From Arcuatula senhousia (Eukaryota; Mollusca; Bivalvia; Mytilida; Mytilidae): a stretch of 64,000 nt of DNA. This document shows, piece by piece, positions 39,301 through 44,034 of this stretch. A program made the translations under genes and the position numbers. Within the stretch, counting starts at the first letter, position 1. Every line of letters starts with the position of its first letter. The DNA is taken from assembly GCA_963971305.1 (NCBI GenBank), contig OZ020313.1:26080602-26144601 (forward strand), read 5' to 3'. The notes under the pieces were generated by a model. It did not search any database. It was not told the origin of the DNA and was given only the letters and a program-made list of their open reading frames with translations.

Positions 39301-40746
39301 TCTGTTTCGAGGCTTTTTGTGTTTTCATTTGTGTATGAATACTGTGTGTTAAATTCTGGACTGTCTTGGGGCTCAGATTGGGGTTCTGAATACATTTCTG
39401 GTTGAGAAGGTTCATAATTTGCATAAATATCAGAGCTTTTATCAGAAAAGCTCTCAGAATGTTTATTATTGTCATGGTTACTATTCAAAGATGGCTGATC
39501 AACAGCAGTTTGTCTTGTCAATTCCTTTCCAGATTGAACATTGTCATTTGTACTATGTGTCAATTGATTTGATTGGTTCTTCTCAGCCAATGAATAAGTG
39601 TCTTGTATAAGCTCAACACAAGCTGACAAAAACATCCCTTTTTTGTTCCCCAACTCCCCATAATACCAATCATCGTCAATAATTTCTGTAACAGTGACAA
39701 TGTCCCCTGTATTGAACCCCAATTCCTCATCAAGCTGGGCAGCAGAATCACAAAGTGCTCTAGCAAACATCGGTTCAGCCGAGTGAATACTGGCAGCTCG
39801 ATCCAGTAAGTTTTTAGGAACTTCCAGCTCTATGACGTGAGTTAAGGGAAAGATTCCAGTCTGAGAGCCAATATTACCTTGCCACCAATTATCATCGATC
39901 ATCTTGACCCCTTCTATCACCATTCCTGAAATGATATGAGATAACAGCTAAACATCTTCATATATGTAAACAAGAAAAATATTTCTACATTAAATCAAAC
40001 CTTTAAATTTGTATTTGTACCATAAATCATAAAAGTAAAAAGTGTGGTGTCAGATTCTGGTATACATGCATGTGACACTTTCACATTGAAACATATCATG
40101 TAATGTTAATTTTGCATAAATTTCAAAACTGTCATTATGTACGTGAACTTAGTATTATATGTCTAACAGTTGTATATGTAATAATTCAGTGGTTTTGAAG
40201 CTTGTCTGATTGAAGAAATTACCAAGTAAAAATGATTATGGTCACCTAATTTTTTTTTGGACTATCATATTGCATTATTAAATATAAACATCTGATCATG
40301 ATCAACTAGCTACATGTAGATGTATGTTAGTTTTGTAAAAGGAAAAATATATCTTCAAGGTTTGTGAAGTGAGTTTTTGTCTACTTATAAACTCAACATG
40401 GCACAAAACCTTAATTCATAAAATCAGATGTACATATAACCATGGTAACAATACTAATACCTTTCCTAAATTCTAGGTCACCATCTTGCTGAGCAGGAAA
40501 ATTTTCAATCGCTCCAAAGACTTTCTGGCCATGACCCACTGGAGGCATAACAACCTTCTCCACAAAGCTACTAGGAAAATTTCCTTCCGAGTTTCTGTTA
40601 CTGCCATGAAGCCAATTATTGTCTACACTTCTTGTAACTTTGATTATGTCCCCCTTATGTAGAGTTATTTCCCTTGGATGGGAAGTCTCAAAGTCATACA
40701 CAGCTCTCACATAGTGACCTACATAATCTGAGGAGCCTGGCTTCAT
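3123..40746 (-). CDS. DNMBP: DNMBP/Tuba orthologue: SH3-DH-BAR scaffold RhoGEF (18 coding exons)
   Basis: Spliced gene. CDS exons (minus strand, 5' to 3'): 40746-40461, 39925-37544, 31523-31456, 29288-29156, 28435-28191, 27072-26949, 26182-26091, 25237-25088, 24216-24111, 21318-21188, 20424-20320, 19545-19417, 10955-10821, 10202-10017, 9201-8989, 6200-6002, 4999-4731, 3302-3123. All junctions are GT-AG and every phase agrees, giving 1710 residues. Domains by approximate residue: SH3 at 12-65, 75-130, 148-203, 309-362 and 412-467; proline-rich 786-880; coiled coil 895-1012; DH 1013-1195; BAR about 1220-1440; SH3 at 1505-1570 and 1652-1708. Known family role: DNMBP activates Cdc42 and links dynamin and actin regulators at junctions and membranes. 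This domain order is diagnostic. Human DNMBP has four N-terminal SH3 domains; I see five here. The ATG sits exactly at an exon start, so the 5' UTR lies in an upstream exon I could not identify. The exon model is inferred without transcripts. Confidence 0.92.
3630..3780. mobile_element. Truncated copy of the CATACATGTGA MITE
   Basis: 'CATATGATGGATCCGTCATG', then ACAAAGCTGGAGATTTTGAT and GGCACTAGCGTG, match the left part of the 4311 element; the right half is missing. Confidence 0.55.
4311..4690. mobile_element. MITE with CATACATGTGA ends (copy 1)
   Basis: Left CATACATGTGA and right TCACATGTATG (degenerate CACATGTATG at 4681-4690) enclose about 380 bp with 'GGAGATTTT' and 'AAGTCGGGAGAACGGGAGAT' blocks. 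It is closely similar to 45016-45438. It ends 40 bp from the DNMBP exon 17 donor. Confidence 0.8.
4731..4999 (-). CDS. DNMBP: DNMBP exon 17: end of SH3-6 and acidic linker
   Basis: Starts with the SH3 end [10 protein letters not shown] Ser/Asp/Glu-rich linker with [14 protein letters not shown] follows. The donor GAG|GTATTT is 40 bp from the end of a MITE. Confidence 0.88.
5332..5668. repeat. Imperfect inverted repeat / MITE relic
   Basis: ACAGTAAAACTCAATTATAA near 5330 is partially inverse to TTATAACCAAGTTTTTCTGT near 5646. The interior repeats 'TTTACGCTTATAA'. It lies in DNMBP intron 16. Confidence 0.45.
6002..6200 (-). CDS. DNMBP: DNMBP exon 16: SH3-6
   Basis: Contains [19 protein letters not shown] and RWFVDNGG, the first C-terminal SH3 of DNMBP. 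It continues into exon 17 as [11 protein letters not shown]. The donor is G|GTAAGT. Confidence 0.9.
7061..7121. repeat. Perfect 61-bp palindrome
   Basis: The 30-nt arms 7061-7090 and 7092-7121 are exact reverse complements around one central T. The arms begin CCGGACATTGAAGG. It lies in DNMBP intron 15. Confidence 0.95.
8121..8460 (+). mobile_element. SINE-like or non-autonomous repeat, family R1
   Basis: Contains 'GGCGCCAAAAAACTAGTTTA', 'GGCTGCTGGCTGTTTTCCAT' and 'TTCCACATCTCATTTTCTTC'. Similar sequences recur near 10312-10405, 34161-34503, 49315-49740, 59932-60246 and 62508-62607. No coding capacity. Confidence 0.7.
8519..8746. mobile_element. MITE, 'CCGGATTT' family (copy 1)
   Basis: Left 'AAAAAATGGCTGGATTTCG' and right 'CAATCCGGACAAAAATGG' are imperfect TIRs. 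The interior shares 'AACAGGAAGTAGGTGA' with copies at 27300 and 34921. It lies in DNMBP intron 15. Confidence 0.65.
8989..9201 (-). CDS. DNMBP: DNMBP exon 15: linker between BAR and SH3-6
   Basis: 71 codons from [15 protein letters not shown] to SASLLPS, basic and serine-rich. The donor is TCT|GTAAGC. The frame stays open past the donor, so intron retention would add a different tail before stopping. Confidence 0.85.
9252..9463. mobile_element. MITE, 'ACTGTGG...TTCGTGGG' family
   Basis: TACTGTGGTTTCATTATTAT on the left and TGAATCCACAGTA on the right, with inner 'CCACGAA' and 'TTCGTGG' motifs inverted around the centre. Further copies lie at 9529-9735, 20939-21150, 24272-24465, 28487-28696 and 40951-41165. 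Confidence 0.75.
9529..9735. mobile_element. MITE, 'ACTGTG' family, degenerate copy
   Basis: TACTGTGAAGGTACTTTAAT on the left; 'GAAAATTGGTACCCCATAAG' near the right end. Confidence 0.6.
10017..10202 (-). CDS. DNMBP: DNMBP exon 14: BAR domain C-terminal helix
   Basis: 62 codons: [41 protein letters not shown] chose the donor GGT|GTAAGA over the adjacent G|GTGTAAG because only the former keeps frame with exon 15. Confidence 0.92.
10821..10955 (-). CDS. DNMBP: DNMBP exon 13: BAR domain
   Basis: 45 codons: [15 protein letters not shown], then [17 protein letters not shown], matching the BAR helix 'GPxKlIQKRyDKLLDYe'. The first part of this exon plus its acceptor is duplicated in tandem just upstream, in intron 12. 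Confidence 0.92.
10895..11215 (-). repeat. 120-bp tandem triplication covering acceptor and 5' part of exon 13
   Basis: The phrase AGTGTGTTCAGTGGACCAAT recurs at an exact 120-bp spacing (10912, 11032, 11152). The first copy lies inside exon 13. The next two, in intron 12, repeat the acceptor AG and about 57 nt of exon but lack the exon's 3' half and donor. Confidence 0.93.
11267..11346 (-). pseudogene. Decayed fourth copy of DNMBP exon 13 start
   Basis: Read on the minus strand after a TGTAG acceptor it gives VSTV, a stop, then [16 protein letters not shown] and DDKVI. The real exon reads [21 protein letters not shown] and PNKVI. It extends further into the exon than copies 2 and 3 and is more diverged, so it is an older, separate duplication. 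Confidence 0.75.
11850..13630. repeat. 335-337-bp tandem repeat, about 5.3 copies
   Basis: The phrase TTTAACTAAAAATGATATCA recurs at 12181, 12518, 12853 and 13188 (spacing 337, 335, 335). A diverged copy precedes (about 11850-12180) and a partial one follows (13520-13625). The inner copies are almost identical, including repeated spurious reading frames. The block lies between the left TIR and the 3' end of the transposase gene. Confidence 0.92.
13706..14268 (-). CDS. Transposase exon 3: coiled coil and SWIM finger, stop
   Basis: Begins after TTTTCAG in phase 1. It encodes a helical region, then WYCKCKAG and [13 protein letters not shown] (SWIM), and ends with an acidic tail [12 protein letters not shown]. 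Confidence 0.85.
13706..16889 (-). CDS. DDE transposase-like protein with C-terminal SWIM zinc finger (3 exons)
   Basis: Exons 16889-15528, 15012-14862 and 14268-13706 join by GT-AG in consistent phases to give 691 residues. The N-terminus has Cys pairs at 11/14 and 49/52, in a ZAD-like spacing, and a second Cys/His cluster (FCFICKK near 111, CCPSHL near 147). A helix-turn-helix-like region lies near 240-290. The DDE core reads VLDGTYIY (D328), [10 protein letters not shown] (D411) and [12 protein letters not shown] (E460). The ordered D-D-E, the DRGF motif and KGRPLVKPM are as in DDE_Tnp_4 (PIF/Harbinger, ISL2EU) enzymes. Exon 3 adds a coiled coil ([12 protein letters not shown]) and a SWIM finger, C627-x-C629-x9-C639-x-H641. 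SWIM fingers are familiar in MULE transposases but unusual behind this DDE type. Catalytic residues are intact. It lies inside a TIR-bounded element, so it is probably its transposase; a domesticated host gene is the alternative. Confidence 0.85.
14511..14670. mobile_element. Short MITE with poly-C, in transposase intron 2
   Basis: The ends ACAGGGGTGGATCTAAG and CGATCCGCTGTC are imperfectly inverted around about 160 bp with a 15-nt C run. It is the same family as the element at 31871. Confidence 0.5.
14862..15012 (-). CDS. Transposase exon 2: catalytic glutamate segment
   Basis: 151 nt between TTCAG and GTATGT. It encodes [20 protein letters not shown], the third acidic residue of the DDE triad with the usual following Arg/Lys helix, then [16 protein letters not shown]. 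Confidence 0.85.
15528..16889 (-). CDS. Transposase exon 1: zinc motifs, HTH, DDE core residues 1-454
   Basis: ATG at 16889, where the protein begins [16 protein letters not shown]. The donor AAG|GTAAAT is in phase 0. It carries the first two catalytic aspartates. Confidence 0.88.
17415..17500 (-). pseudogene. tRNA-like relic 1
   Basis: On the minus strand, TAGCTCAGTCGGTTAGCTAA resembles a D-arm/A-box and GAGTTCGAATCTC a T-arm/B-box, flanked by pairable GAATATT/GATATTC ends. The D-stem and anticodon arm do not fold properly, so this is a degenerate or tRNA-derived sequence. Confidence 0.35.
17785..17850 (-). pseudogene. tRNA-like relic 2
   Basis: On the minus strand, GCCGCCATAGCTCAATTGGT followed by GTTCGAATCC at tRNA-like spacing. 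The stems pair poorly. Same orientation as relic 1, 300 bp away. Confidence 0.35.
18915..19016. repeat. Inverted repeat near the right transposon end
   Basis: TTGGCCACACTCGTCGACCA is inverted with one or two mismatches at 18993-19016, around an AT-rich loop. It could be a small MITE or a subterminal transposase-binding site. Confidence 0.65.
19258..19406. repeat. Foldback repeat abutting DNMBP exon 12 donor
   Basis: GGAATGACTGTTATAATTTA at 19261 pairs with 19387-19403, and the arms continue for about 58 nt through a 'CATTGGGGATATGAAAAA' motif. It starts 5 bp beyond the right TIR of the 7.5-kb element and ends 10 bp from the exon 12 donor. The motif CATATCCCAATGAAAAAAA also occurs on the other flank of the transposon, near 11631. 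Confidence 0.75.
19417..19545 (-). CDS. DNMBP: DNMBP exon 12: BAR domain
   Basis: 43 codons with [10 protein letters not shown] and [19 protein letters not shown]. The donor TTT|GTAAGT is 10 bp from a foldback repeat, and a 7.5-kb transposon follows in the intron. Confidence 0.9.
19917..20106. mobile_element. MITE with opposed poly-G and poly-C tracts
   Basis: AGGGCTATTCCAGAAATAA is followed by a G run of about 17. On the other side a C run of about 19 is followed by ACATACAATTACTTCTGGAA and TAGCCCT. The TIR of about 45 bp thus includes complementary homopolymers. It lies in DNMBP intron 11. Confidence 0.82.
20320..20424 (-). CDS. DNMBP: DNMBP exon 11: BAR domain
   Basis: 35 codons: [20 protein letters not shown], then [15 protein letters not shown], typical of BAR helix 1. 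Phase 0 at both ends. Confidence 0.9.
20939..21150. mobile_element. MITE, 'ACTGTGG...TTCGTGGG' family
   Basis: Nearly perfect ends ACTGTGGATTCATTCATTTT and AATAATGAAACCACAGTA, with 'TTCGTGGGTACCAATTTTCG' inside. The best-preserved copy in the window; it lies 38 bp from the DNMBP exon 10 donor. Confidence 0.82.
21188..21318 (-). CDS. DNMBP: DNMBP exon 10: DH-BAR linker and BAR start
   Basis: Encodes [17 protein letters not shown], then [13 protein letters not shown], a basic stretch entering the BAR region. A MITE ends 20 bp upstream of its acceptor. Confidence 0.9.
21339..21563. mobile_element. MITE, 'GGAAATTTTCGCG' family (copy 1)
   Basis: Ends CATACCGT (21339-21346) and ACGGTATG (21556-21563), with 'AGGAAATTTTCGCC' and 'GCGAAAATTACCC' inside them. 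It lies 20 bp upstream of the exon 10 acceptor. Confidence 0.72.
22818..23402. mobile_element. 585-bp MITE
   Basis: AAAGGATGAGTGGCAATAAG on the left and CTTAATGCCACTCATCCTTT on the right, with TIR homology continuing through 'GACCCAT' to 'GGCCCAA' (about 38 bp). It lies in DNMBP intron 9. Confidence 0.82.
23661..23704 (+). ncRNA. Hammerhead ribozyme motif, copy 1 (core mutated)
   Basis: Stem I GCGCCT (23661-23666) pairs with AGGCGT (23699-23704). The core reads CTCATGA where canonical is CTGATGA (G5 changed to C). Stem II is GTCT/AGAC with loop TTAAT, followed by GAAA. The short palindromic stem III strand ACGCGCCT is followed by C, the predicted cleavage nucleotide (23698). Such a weak stem III usually works as a dimer. 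The G5 change predicts loss of activity. Confidence 0.78.
24012..24055 (+). ncRNA. Hammerhead ribozyme motif, copy 2 (core mutated)
   Basis: The canonical CTGATGA core is at 24018-24024. Stem II is GTCTT/AAGAC. The G12 position is A (AAAA instead of GAAA), stem III is ACGCGCAT, then C. The stem I 3' strand is decayed. G12 is the catalytic base, so this copy is probably inactive too, through a different mutation from copy 1. Confidence 0.75.
24111..24216 (-). CDS. DNMBP: DNMBP exon 9: end of DH domain
   Basis: Begins [12 protein letters not shown]; ends [11 protein letters not shown], the usual final DH helix. The donor G|GTATGT lies 15 bp from the end of a hammerhead retrozyme in the following intron. 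Confidence 0.92.
24272..24465. mobile_element. MITE, 'ACTGTGG' family, degenerate copy
   Basis: TACTTTGGTTTCATTATTAT on the left, 'CATGAAAATTGGTACAGCAT' on the right. It lies 55 bp from the DNMBP exon 9 acceptor. Confidence 0.6.
25088..25237 (-). CDS. DNMBP: DNMBP exon 8: DH catalytic core (CR3)
   Basis: Contains [19 protein letters not shown], the hallmark CR3 helix of RhoGEF DH domains, so exchange activity on a Rho-family GTPase (Cdc42 in known orthologues) is expected. Confidence 0.95.
26091..26182 (-). CDS. DNMBP: DNMBP exon 7: DH domain
   Basis: Encodes [20 protein letters not shown], the DH helix that usually reads 'YxxYCxN', then [10 protein letters not shown]. Bounded by TTAG and GTGGGT. 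Confidence 0.9.
26949..27072 (-). CDS. DNMBP: DNMBP exon 6: DH domain
   Basis: Begins [16 protein letters not shown], matching the DH segment 'VFGNIeDI' after CR1, and ends KEFKDQILG. Phase 0 in, phase 1 out. Confidence 0.92.
27300..27556. mobile_element. MITE, 'CCGGATTT' family (copy 2)
   Basis: TIRs 'TCAAAAATGGCCGGATTT' and 'AAATCCAGCCAAAAATGG'. Contains 'GCATACCAAATATCAAGAGG'. Confidence 0.7.
28191..28435 (-). CDS. DNMBP: DNMBP exon 5: coiled coil and start of DH domain
   Basis: Encodes a highly charged [11 protein letters not shown] helix, then [17 protein letters not shown], the conserved first helix (CR1) of Dbl-homology domains (pattern ELxxTExxYvxxL). The donor is AAA|GTAAGA. Confidence 0.93.
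28487..28696. mobile_element. MITE, 'ACTGTG...TTCGTGGG' family
   Basis: TACTGTGAAAGTACTTAAAT on the left and AATACTTCACAGTA on the right. It ends 51 bp upstream of the exon 5 acceptor. Confidence 0.78.
28985..29135 (+). repeat. Dispersed repeat 'GTTTT-CGGACTTTTGACAC' (family R2)
   Basis: 'TGTTCTTGTTTGTGTTTACC', 'CGGACTTTTGACACTGGAAT' and 'GTGCCTCTTTGCT'. Related copies lie near 10620-10720, 35815-36060 (inverted), 40790-40940 (inverted), 41440-41590 and 52340-52500. Probably a SINE-like sequence; boundaries are unclear. Confidence 0.55.
29156..29288 (-). CDS. DNMBP: DNMBP exon 4: coiled-coil segment
   Basis: A 133-nt exon starting [11 protein letters not shown] and ending LTQELESLK. It follows a TTTTCAG acceptor and ends at G|GTAAAG. 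It forms a Lys/Glu-rich helix between the linker and the DH domain. Confidence 0.82.
29431..29624. mobile_element. MITE, 'GGAAATTTTCGCG' family (copy 2)
   Basis: TACTGTAAATCAGGAAATTT on the left and AAATTTCCCGGTTTACAGTA on the right, an almost perfect 24-bp TIR including GCGCGAA. It lies in DNMBP intron 3. Confidence 0.82.
29625..31455. other. DNMBP intron 3, mostly plain AT-rich DNA
   Basis: Apart from the repeat fragment at 30361-30470, nothing is recognised. Short reading frames here lack family resemblance. Confidence 0.5.
30361..30470. mobile_element. Fragment of the element family at 562-2578
   Basis: Shares 'TTATTGTGGGAACACT', 'AAGTTAACAGAC' and 'ACACGTCCGCAATTTTTTTG' with the right end of the left-most element. 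Its terminal hairpin is degraded. Confidence 0.55.
31456..31523 (-). CDS. DNMBP: DNMBP exon 3: coiled-coil segment
   Basis: A 68-nt exon between CAG and GTATTT. It encodes a charged helix ending [12 protein letters not shown]. Phase 1 in and phase 0 out fit both neighbours. Confidence 0.8.
31871..32028. mobile_element. Short MITE, same family as at 14511
   Basis: Left CAGGGGCGGTCCAGAGT and right ACTCTGGATCTGCCACTG form imperfect TIRs. The right side contains a G run (GGGGGGTGTACGCCCC). It lies in DNMBP intron 2. Confidence 0.5.
32064..33208. mobile_element. Pearl/Helentron-like element, two long core repeats
   Basis: Left end: hairpin GGCTCCCAGGAGCC (32070-32083), then GCTCACCTT (32090-32098). 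Two diverged core units follow (about 32120-32640 and 32680-33130), each with 'GCCATGGCGGCCATGTTTTT'. Then a GGACGAC tract (33135-33160), the hairpin TTGCCTTCGGCAA (33185-33197) and AAGGTGAGC (33195-33203), inverse to the left end. It lies in DNMBP intron 2. Confidence 0.75.
33572..33770. mobile_element. 199-bp MITE with CAGTGTTCTCCCCAG ends
   Basis: Perfect 15-bp TIRs at 33572-33586 and 33756-33770. The interior has four imperfect 'AATGTGATGCTAT' repeats. It lies in DNMBP intron 2. Confidence 0.85.
34161..34503 (-). mobile_element. R1 family repeat, inverted
   Basis: Reverse complement of the 8121 element: 'AACAGCCAGCAGCCTTCAAT' and 'TTTAACTAGTTTTCTGGGCC'. Confidence 0.65.
34921..35157. mobile_element. 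MITE, 'CCGGATTT' family (copy 3)
   Basis: TIRs 'TCAAAAATGGATGGATTTTG' and 'GAAATCCGGCCAAAAATGA'. Contains 'ATACCAAATATCAAGTGG'. Confidence 0.7.
35158..36663. other. DNMBP intron 2 portion
   Basis: Holds an R2 repeat (35790-36062) and ATGTACATGT microsatellite tracts (36410-36575). No exon found; the exon 2 to exon 3 phase already matches. Confidence 0.5.
35790..36062 (-). repeat. R2 family dispersed repeat, inverted
   Basis: 'GTCAAAAGTCCGAAAGGGCA' and 'AAACACCAACAAAAACGGGA', extended to 'GGTGCTCCGGAAGAGTAAGC'. Confidence 0.5.
36664..37405. mobile_element. Pearl-like element, three about 155-bp core repeats
   Basis: Left end: hairpin GTGAGCACGCTCAC (36667-36680), then ATACCCCACGC. Three core units each carry 'CCAAAGGGCCATAACTCC' (about 36834, 37001, 37170). 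A (GGAC)n tract (37319-37357), the hairpin GCAACTTCGTTGC (37381-37393) and GCGTGGGGTAT follow, the last inverse to the left end. This architecture matches oyster pearl elements. It lies in DNMBP intron 2. Confidence 0.78.
37544..39925 (-). CDS. DNMBP: DNMBP exon 2: SH3-2 to SH3-5, linker, proline-rich region
   Basis: A 2382-nt exon covering residues 96-889. It completes SH3-2 ([15 protein letters not shown]) and encodes SH3-3 (DDDWYYGE), SH3-4 ([15 protein letters not shown]) and SH3-5 (DDNWVQA, GVLPKQF). A long Ser/Thr-rich, presumably disordered linker follows. Near the end come proline clusters such as [16 protein letters not shown] and RPAPQRPAP, which are candidate SH3 or EVH1 ligands. 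The single giant exon matches the large early exon typical of DNMBP genes. The donor is GAG G|GTTAGT. Confidence 0.92.
40461..40746 (-). CDS. DNMBP: DNMBP exon 1: start codon, SH3-1 and start of SH3-2
   Basis: The acceptor CAG directly precedes ATG AAG CCA GGC. Residues 1-95. SH3-1 shows the ALYDF-like motif RAVYDF, the NNWL tryptophan and the NFPSSFV end. SH3-2 begins at VFGAIENF. The donor after AGG AAA G is in phase 1. Confidence 0.9.
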
Positions 40747-40789
40747 CTGTAAAGAGAAATTATACATGTCCAAGTATATAAGCACTATT

Positions 40790-40940
40790 ATAGAAGCAAA
40801 GAGGCACCAATTGAGCATTAGAGTGTCAAAAGTCGGAAAGGGCAACGACGAAACAGGTAAACACACACAAAAACAGCACGATGAAACACAAAACAAAATC
40901 AACCGAATGGAAATCAAAAACGCAAGCTCAAATCGTATAG
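40790..40940 (-). repeat. R2 family dispersed repeat, inverted
   Basis: 'GAAGCAAAGAGGCACCAATT' and 'GTCAAAAGTCGGAAAGGGCA', the reverse complement of the family, immediately upstream (44 bp) of DNMBP exon 1. Confidence 0.55.
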
Positions 40941-40950
40941 AGTTTTAAAT

Positions 40951-41165
40951 TACTGTGGACTTACTGGTATTAATTTTCATGGGTATGATTTTTGATGGTT
41001 TACCCAAAAGACATTTCGTTGGATTCTTTATTTCATGGGTTGGTCATATTGTTACATGTTGTTATAGGATTCAATGTAAAAATAAGTTTGTTTGGTTCTT
41101 ATTTTCGTTGTTTACTGTTGCTAATGATAATTGGTACCGCCACAAATAATAATGAAACTACAGAA
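40951..41165. mobile_element. MITE, 'ACTGTGG' family, degenerate copy
   Basis: TACTGTGGACTTACTGGTAT on the left, AATAATAATGAAACTACAG on the right. Internal motifs have drifted. Confidence 0.65.
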
Positions 41166-42138
41166 TTTAGTTATGAATGACATTGAAACAAAATTATTTG
41201 CAAACGATTCTTTTAATGACTACAATGTACATTACAGGGCAATTTAGCGTGTGTGATTTTGCAAATTTTAATGAAAATTGGTATCACACTGACTGACATG
41301 AATATAAAAGGTGAAATTTTTATTCATTGAATTAATATTGCACTACAAAACAAATTTTAGTCATATTAGTTTATTGCTGATAAATAATGCCAAAAATAAC
41401 ACACTGCTGGGTATATCTTACACAAGCTTTGTCTAGTTCAGATTGCTGTCCGATTGTTTTTTGGTTTTGTGGTTTTTTTTTTTTCTGTGTTGACAGATTT
41501 TGTCTTTGTCCTTTGGACTAAATTTCAACTTTTCACATTCAACTGCCCCGTTGGTACCTTATTTCTTTTTTCTTTATCTGTACATCAATGCTTAGAATTG
41601 AGACAATGTTACTTTAAGTATTACATGTATTTATCTTAATTTGGGGGAGAAAAATATAAAGTTATTTATTTAGTTATATTGCTTTACTCCCAAGCAGCTT
41701 GATTTCGGCTATATCCGGGAGATGAACATTTTTTAAAGGGTTGAAACAATGAACATGAATCAAGAACGGGAAAATAGGCAGCCCTGATTCTGCATGAATT
41801 GAAATAATTTTAATTGATTTTTTTTATGGGTGTGCATCTAATAGACATGATAGATGCTGATCGAAATTCTACTAACAATGAAATGATTGAATGTACATGT
41901 ACATATTTATGGATTTTGCAGAGTCTTAAATCATATCAATATACATGTAGCATTAATTTTCCATCGATTGTCAAGATACACCAGATGAGCTTTGCGAACA
42001 AAGAGAGCCATATACATGTAGAAGATACAGTGAGCTACTTTGACATTACAGTTTTTTTATGTACATTTGAAACTGATATACATGTACATGTATTACTGAA
42101 ATTAACCTTTTTTTATTTTCTTGAAGCATATTGATAGG
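41166..42138. other. No gene seen upstream of DNMBP exon 1
   Basis: Repeat R2 near 41440-41590 and several ACATGTACATGT tracts. The DNMBP 5' UTR exon and promoter may lie here or further right but cannot be recognised. Confidence 0.4.
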
Positions 42139-42228
42139 TATACCCTTTTGGGATCTTGTATTCAAACTCTTTTGGTTGTGCCGAACAAAATATACATGTT
42201 CACCAAATACAAGATCAAAAAAGGGTCG
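42139..42228. repeat. 90-bp imperfect inverted repeat
   Basis: ACCCTTTTGGGATCTTGTAT pairs with ATACAAGATCAAAAAAGGGT around about 47 bp. Possibly a tiny MITE. Confidence 0.65.
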
Positions 42229-42768
42229 GATACATGTAGGATTTCCGACTCCTGTGGGCTGTCTGATGTATGGCCATTTCATTTATATTTAAGTTAACAC
42301 TTTTAAAACTGGTTTCAGTATGGTTTAAAATATAACGTCATGAAAAGATTTCTTATTCCCTGAAATCTTCTTGCCATGTTGCCGATCATTTTGTTATATT
42401 TTCACAAAAATTGTCATGGAATAGCTCATTTTATAGGCAATTATTTCTTCTTTCTAGATCAGGTTGCATTTCTGATTTAACTATTAAAATTATTTCACAA
42501 TTCATGTTTGAAAATTGGGGTGGCGAGAATTACATTGCACTTGTTGGCAAGATCTAGCCTACTCTGTGGCCATGGCCAGTTAATAGCTACAATAATGTAG
42601 CTTCTACGACATCTTTGATTAGGCGAAGCTACAATGCGGACCCATTACTCGTAATGAAGCAACTTTCTTTCTCCAACTCAAACAAAGTTTCAAGATGGTT
42701 CATAAATACCAATAACACTCTGAATAACATTGAGTTAATAAAAATTTTGGTCAAGAGTTTAGTGCCAT

Positions 42769-43133
42769 TCTCTGTAAGAATCAGGCAATAGGTGAATCGT
42801 GATTAAAAACACACACAAGTTTGACTTCAAAACACTATTCAAAATGCTTAAAAAGTACCAAAAAATGCATTGGCACTTTTTTTAAAAGTCAGTAATTTGA
42901 GATATACATTTTGTATTTTGGTTGAAATGCATAAAGTTGAATCTAAGGAAGATAACTCTGTCAAGTCACACTAAATTCTTATCATTTTAACAGAAATTTT
43001 TCTCCATCCTCTGAAACTCAAGACAACAATTATTGTTTGCTTCTTCATCAGAAGGCTATTTTGAATTACAATTTATTGTCAAACCGTGTGTTTCAAAAAG
43101 TTTTTAAATTTTGCCTGATTCTTACAGAGAAGT
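42769..43133. mobile_element. Inner MITE A of the nested set
   Basis: TTCTCTGTAAGAATCAGGCA at 42769 is exactly inverse to TGCCTGATTCTTACAGAGAA ending 43133. About 365 bp, AT-rich, non-coding. Confidence 0.82.
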
Positions 43134-43138
43134 ATTAA

Positions 43139-44034
43139 ACAGGTTGGGAATAACCCCAATTGGGATAATATATCTCAATTGGGATATATTATCCCAATTG
43201 GGATAAATGGACTTATCCCAATTGGGATAAAAGACATGTTTTTAGATATAAAAATCTATTGGCTGAATGGTGCATAGAAATGCACGTGAGAGATTATACC
43301 CAGATGTAGATGCTTCATTACAATATACGTGGATTACATAAGGGATGCTGCATTTTATGCACAGATCATAATTTTTGTCTAAAAATTTAGTCGTTATTAA
43401 TGTGAATTAACATCATTTTAGTATTGTTAAAAGTTCTTTTGTATGTATTTTTGTATAATAATGTATGTTCCCTCTGTAGTTGTGCAATTTCAAATATTTT
43501 TGGAACTTGCATAGATTTGATTTATTTTTTTAAATCTCAGAAAAAAATTCTGACAATCAAATTATTATTTTTAGTTGCAGTTATCTTTCTTTGACCAGGG
43601 TAAAAAATATTTAAAAAATAACCGAATATTTGACGTTTTCCAATGAACATTTTCTGTGAAAATATAATAACTAGAACTGAAGATTCAATCTTTTGTATAT
43701 TTTAGTATCAAGTTTTGTCATGTAATGCAATCATTGAGTCTATACCTTGTCCGATTTTGTATGATTGTAGCATTATTAACTGAATGATGCTGCAATTACT
43801 AAAATGAATTGTCACAAAAAAACGCAGCATTACACACACTATTGCAATACATCTTCATATCCCTGAAATTATAAACTTTTCAGTTGTTCTTGATTTGTGA
43901 TGCACCAAAACTCCATATCAAAATAATGCTTGAAAAACTGGTCATTTATCCCAATTGGGATAACTTCACTTATCCCAATTGGGATAAGATATCCCAATTG
44001 AGATATATTATCCCAATTGGGGTTATTCCCAACC
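43139..44034. mobile_element. Inner MITE B: Harbinger-like with ATCCCAATTGGGAT repeats
   Basis: TIR ACAGGTTGGGAATAACCCCA on the left and its inverse, ending ACCTGT, on the right, flanked by TAA on both sides. Each end carries three or four copies of the palindrome ATCCCAATTGGGAT. A TAA duplication fits PIF/Harbinger elements. Confidence 0.85.

Noticed and set aside
37666..39610. Several plus-strand frames of 60-87 codons (glycine- or serine-rich)
   Set aside because: Antisense shadows of DNMBP exon 2; the glycine-rich one mirrors the proline-rich stretch.
41814..42134. 106-codon plus-strand frame
   Set aside because: Rich in ATGTACATGT microsatellite translation; no recognisable domain.
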